Shown here one piece after another: positions 13,584 to 15,223 of a stretch of 15,223 bases of DNA. The stretch's first letter is position 1. Each line of letters begins with the position of its first letter. The stretch is from positions 1-15,223 of the forward strand of contig CANFOR010000044.1 in NCBI GenBank assembly GCA_947448675.1, read 5' to 3'. Below the pieces are notes generated by a model that saw only the letters and a program-made list of their open reading frames with translations, was not told the DNA's origin and ran no database searches. Source of the stretch: Betaproteobacteria bacterium. GTDB lineage: Bacteria; Pseudomonadota; Gammaproteobacteria; Burkholderiales; Burkholderiaceae_C. The translations under genes were made by a program, and so were the position numbers.

Positions 13584-14204
13584 ATGCGTTACACCAGCGA
13601 ATACAAACAACAAGCCCGCGCCAAGCTCGTAGCGGCAGCTGGACAGCATGCCAAGCAGCACGGTTTTGCCAGCAGTGGCATGGCCGACTTGGCCGCAGCA
13701 GCGGGCGTGACGACGGGCTCTGTGTACAAGCACTTCAGTGGCAAGTCTGAGCTGTTGATGGCAGTGCTCAGCGCCGAACTCCGGCGCACAGCCGACCTGT
13801 ACGGCGCGGTGGACGCCGCCGAGCCCGCCCAGGCCACGCGCGCACTGGCAGGCTACCTGAGCCTAGGCCATGTGCGGCAAGCGGGCGCTGGCTGTCCCCT
13901 GCCGTCTTTAACCCCCGAAATAGGCCGCGCCGATGCCGTGGTGAAACAGGCTTTTGAAAACGGTGTACAGAGCATTCACAACAAGGTGCAAGCCCTAGCA
14001 GCCGATGCAGACAGCGCCTGGGTTCTCATCGCGCAAAACGTGGGTGCCGTCATGCTGGCCCGCGCTATGCAGAGTGAGGATCTGCAGCGCGAACTTTTGC
14101 GCGCAGTGCGGCGCGCCGGGGAACAGCTGATCAGTGCAGCGCCACACCCGTCTTGCTCTGCGCCAGCTCACGCGTCACGCCATCGGCCAGCTCAACAATC
14201 TTGA
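13584..14204 (+). CDS. TetR/AcrR-family transcriptional regulator
   Basis: The 206-aa protein has the TetR helix-turn-helix at the N-terminus (about 10-56), with MADLAAAAGVTTGSVYKHFSGKSELL, the usual pattern for this fold, split here by positions 33-58. The remainder is an all-helical ligand/dimer domain that includes AGCPLPSLTPEIGR (102-115). C104 is the only cysteine before the tail and could be a sensing residue, which is speculation. The gene is divergent from the molybdopterin oxidoreductase with 110 bp between start codons, and an inverted repeat lies in the shared promoter region, so that gene is the likeliest target. The tail from about residue 183 (Pro/Ser/His/Ala-rich) is encoded over the antisense strand of scoB and looks like a read-out extension. 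The ribosome site is weak. Confidence 0.9.
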   Translation: MRYTSEYKQQARAKLVAAAGQHAKQHGFASSGMADLAAAAGVTTGSVYKHFSGKSELLMAVLSAELRRTADLYGAVDAAEPAQATRALAGYLSLGHVRQAGAGCPLPSLTPEIGRADAVVKQAFENGVQSIHNKVQALAADADSAWVLIAQNVGAVMLARAMQSEDLQRELLRAVRRAGEQLISAAPHPSCSAPAHASRHRPAQQS

Positions 14205-14769
14205 GGCCTTCGGGCACCACGTCGAACACGCCCAGGTCGGTGATGATGCGGTCGACCACAGCCACGCCAGTGAGCGGCAGGGTGCAGTGGGGCAAGATCT
14301 TCATGTCTTCGCTGCCGTCTTTCTTTTTGGCCACATGCTCCATGAGCACGATGACGCGCTTCACACCGGCTACCAAGTCCATCGCGCCGCCCATGCCTTT
14401 GACCATTTTTCCGGGGATCATCCAGTTGGCCAGGTCGCCCTTTTCGCTCACTTGCATCGCGCCCAAAATGCTCAAATTAATTTTGCCGCCACGGATCATG
14501 GCAAAGCTTTGGTCCGAGCCAAAGATGGACGAGCCTTTGATGGTGGTGACGGTTTGTTTACCGGCGTTGATCAGGTCTGCATCCACTTGGTCTTCAGTCG
14601 GGAACGCACCGATGCCCATCATGCCGTTTTCTGATTGCAGCCACACTTCAATGTCTTTGGGCACGAAGTTGGCCACCAACGTGGGAATGCCAATGCCAAG
14701 ATTGACATAAAACCCGTCTTGCAACTCTTGCGCGGCGCGTGCCGCCATTTGATCTTGTGTCCAAGCCAT
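14131..14769 (-). CDS. scoB: 3-oxoacid CoA-transferase subunit B
   Basis: The 212-aa beta subunit of a family I CoA-transferase carries the SENG motif (46-49) with the catalytic glutamate E47, which forms the glutamyl-CoA intermediate, and the N-terminal glycine-rich VNLGIGIPT (22-30). Typical substrates are succinyl-CoA plus acetoacetate (ketone-body use); the similar PcaIJ acts on 3-oxoadipate, and sequence alone does not decide between them, though the length and the KGMGGAMDL segment fit SCOT-type enzymes. The gene begins 2 bp after the scoA stop, so the two are coupled; AGGGG upstream may serve as ribosome site. The 3' end overlaps the convergent TetR gene by 74 nt. Confidence 0.93.
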   Translation of the reverse strand: MAWTQDQMAARAAQELQDGFYVNLGIGIPTLVANFVPKDIEVWLQSENGMMGIGAFPTEDQVDADLINAGKQTVTTIKGSSIFGSDQSFAMIRGGKINLSILGAMQVSEKGDLANWMIPGKMVKGMGGAMDLVAGVKRVIVLMEHVAKKKDGSEDMKILPHCTLPLTGVAVVDRIITDLGVFDVVPEGLKIVELADGVTRELAQSKTGVALH

Positions 14770-14771
14770 GA

Positions 14772-15223
14772 TTACGCCCCTGCTTTCTCTGTTTTGGTTT
14801 CTGTGATGGTGCGTTTTTCAATGCGCTTTTCAGGCGTCGCGTTCAACACAATGCGGTGCACGTAGATGCCTGGCAGGTGAATGTCGTCAGGCGCAAGCTC
14901 GCCCGTTTCAACGATTTTTTCAACTTCCACAATGCAAATCTTGCCAGCCATGGCGGCAGCGGGGTTGAAGTTACGCGCGGTTAAGTTGAAGCGCAAATTG
15001 CCGGCTTTGTCAGCCACATGGGCTTTGACTAACGCCACGTCTGGGTTCAAAGCGCGCTCCATGACGAAAGTTTCTTTGACGCCATCCACTTCAAATTCGC
15101 GCAGCTCTTTGCCTTCAGCCACCAGCGTGCCCACGCCAGTTTTGGTGAAGAAAGCAGGAATACCAGCGCCGCCAGCACGCAGCTTTTCAGCCAAAGTGCC
15201 TTGCGGTGTGAACTCCAAAGCCA
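14772..15223 (-). CDS. scoA: 3-oxoacid CoA-transferase subunit A, partial (5' end beyond the window)
   Basis: The visible 150 codons form the C-terminal part of the alpha subunit, open to the window edge. The conserved loop GGAGIPAFFTKTGVGT is near the visible start, and NPDVALVKAHVADKAGNLRF and NFNPAAAMAG follow, all typical of family I alpha subunits of about 230 residues, so roughly the first third lies outside. The TTG at 15218 is an internal leucine codon, not the start. The tail is Lys/Thr/Glu-rich (RIEKRTITETKTEKAGA). It is the first gene of the scoA-scoB pair, and both subunits are needed for activity. Confidence 0.93.
   Translation of the reverse strand, partial: ALEFTPQGTLAEKLRAGGAGIPAFFTKTGVGTLVAEGKELREFEVDGVKETFVMERALNPDVALVKAHVADKAGNLRFNLTARNFNPAAAMAGKICIVEVEKIVETGELAPDDIHLPGIYVHRIVLNATPEKRIEKRTITETKTEKAGA

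Overview
The window looks like chromosomal DNA from a betaproteobacterium of the order Burkholderiales, most likely the family Comamonadaceae (Rhodoferax/Polaromonas/Acidovorax-like). The grounds are high-GC codon use, the gene pairs phaR-rimO and relA-tRNA-Val, an rnr gene divergent from a tRNA-Leu, and several short palindromic repeats of a type I associate from memory with Comamonadaceae genomes. I ran no database search. All names rest on motifs and family knowledge.

Layout. (1) 1-1199, plus strand: the end of an arsenic-type cluster. It holds a possible tail of an upstream gene, a thioredoxin-type arsenate reductase (arsC) and an AqpS-like aquaporin, joined by 4-nt overlaps. ArsC would make arsenite and the channel would let it leave the cell down its gradient. 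(2) 1348-1818, plus: a small conserved-looking protein of unknown function, converging on (3) 1815-5090, minus: rnr (RNase R) followed by a short-chain dehydrogenase. rnr diverges from tRNA-Leu(CAG) with only 35 bp between them. (4) A hairpin between tRNA-Leu and rimO can stop transcription from both sides. (5) 5312-10875, minus: alpha/beta hydrolase, relA, tRNA-Val(GAC), phaR and rimO in that transcription order, combining stringent response, carbon storage and ribosome modification functions. (6) 10876-11166: a non-coding gap with two short palindromic elements. (7) 11167-14204: a cytoplasmic-looking molybdopterin oxidoreductase divergent from a TetR-family regulator, with a clear inverted repeat inside their overlapping promoters. 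(8) 14131-15223, minus: scoB and the 3' part of scoA (3-oxoacid CoA-transferase). The regulator gene runs 74 nt into scoB on the opposite strand.

Most of the window is ordinary core genome. The most interesting items are: a family of short palindromic elements, two of which are read in frame inside RimO and the aquaporin and a third of which provides the aquaporin stop codon; the TetR/oxidoreductase control region; and the oxidoreductase itself, where my alignment finds no Cys, Sec or Ser at the usual molybdenum-ligand position. I saw no CRISPR array, no intact insertion sequence, no phage genes and no defence system.
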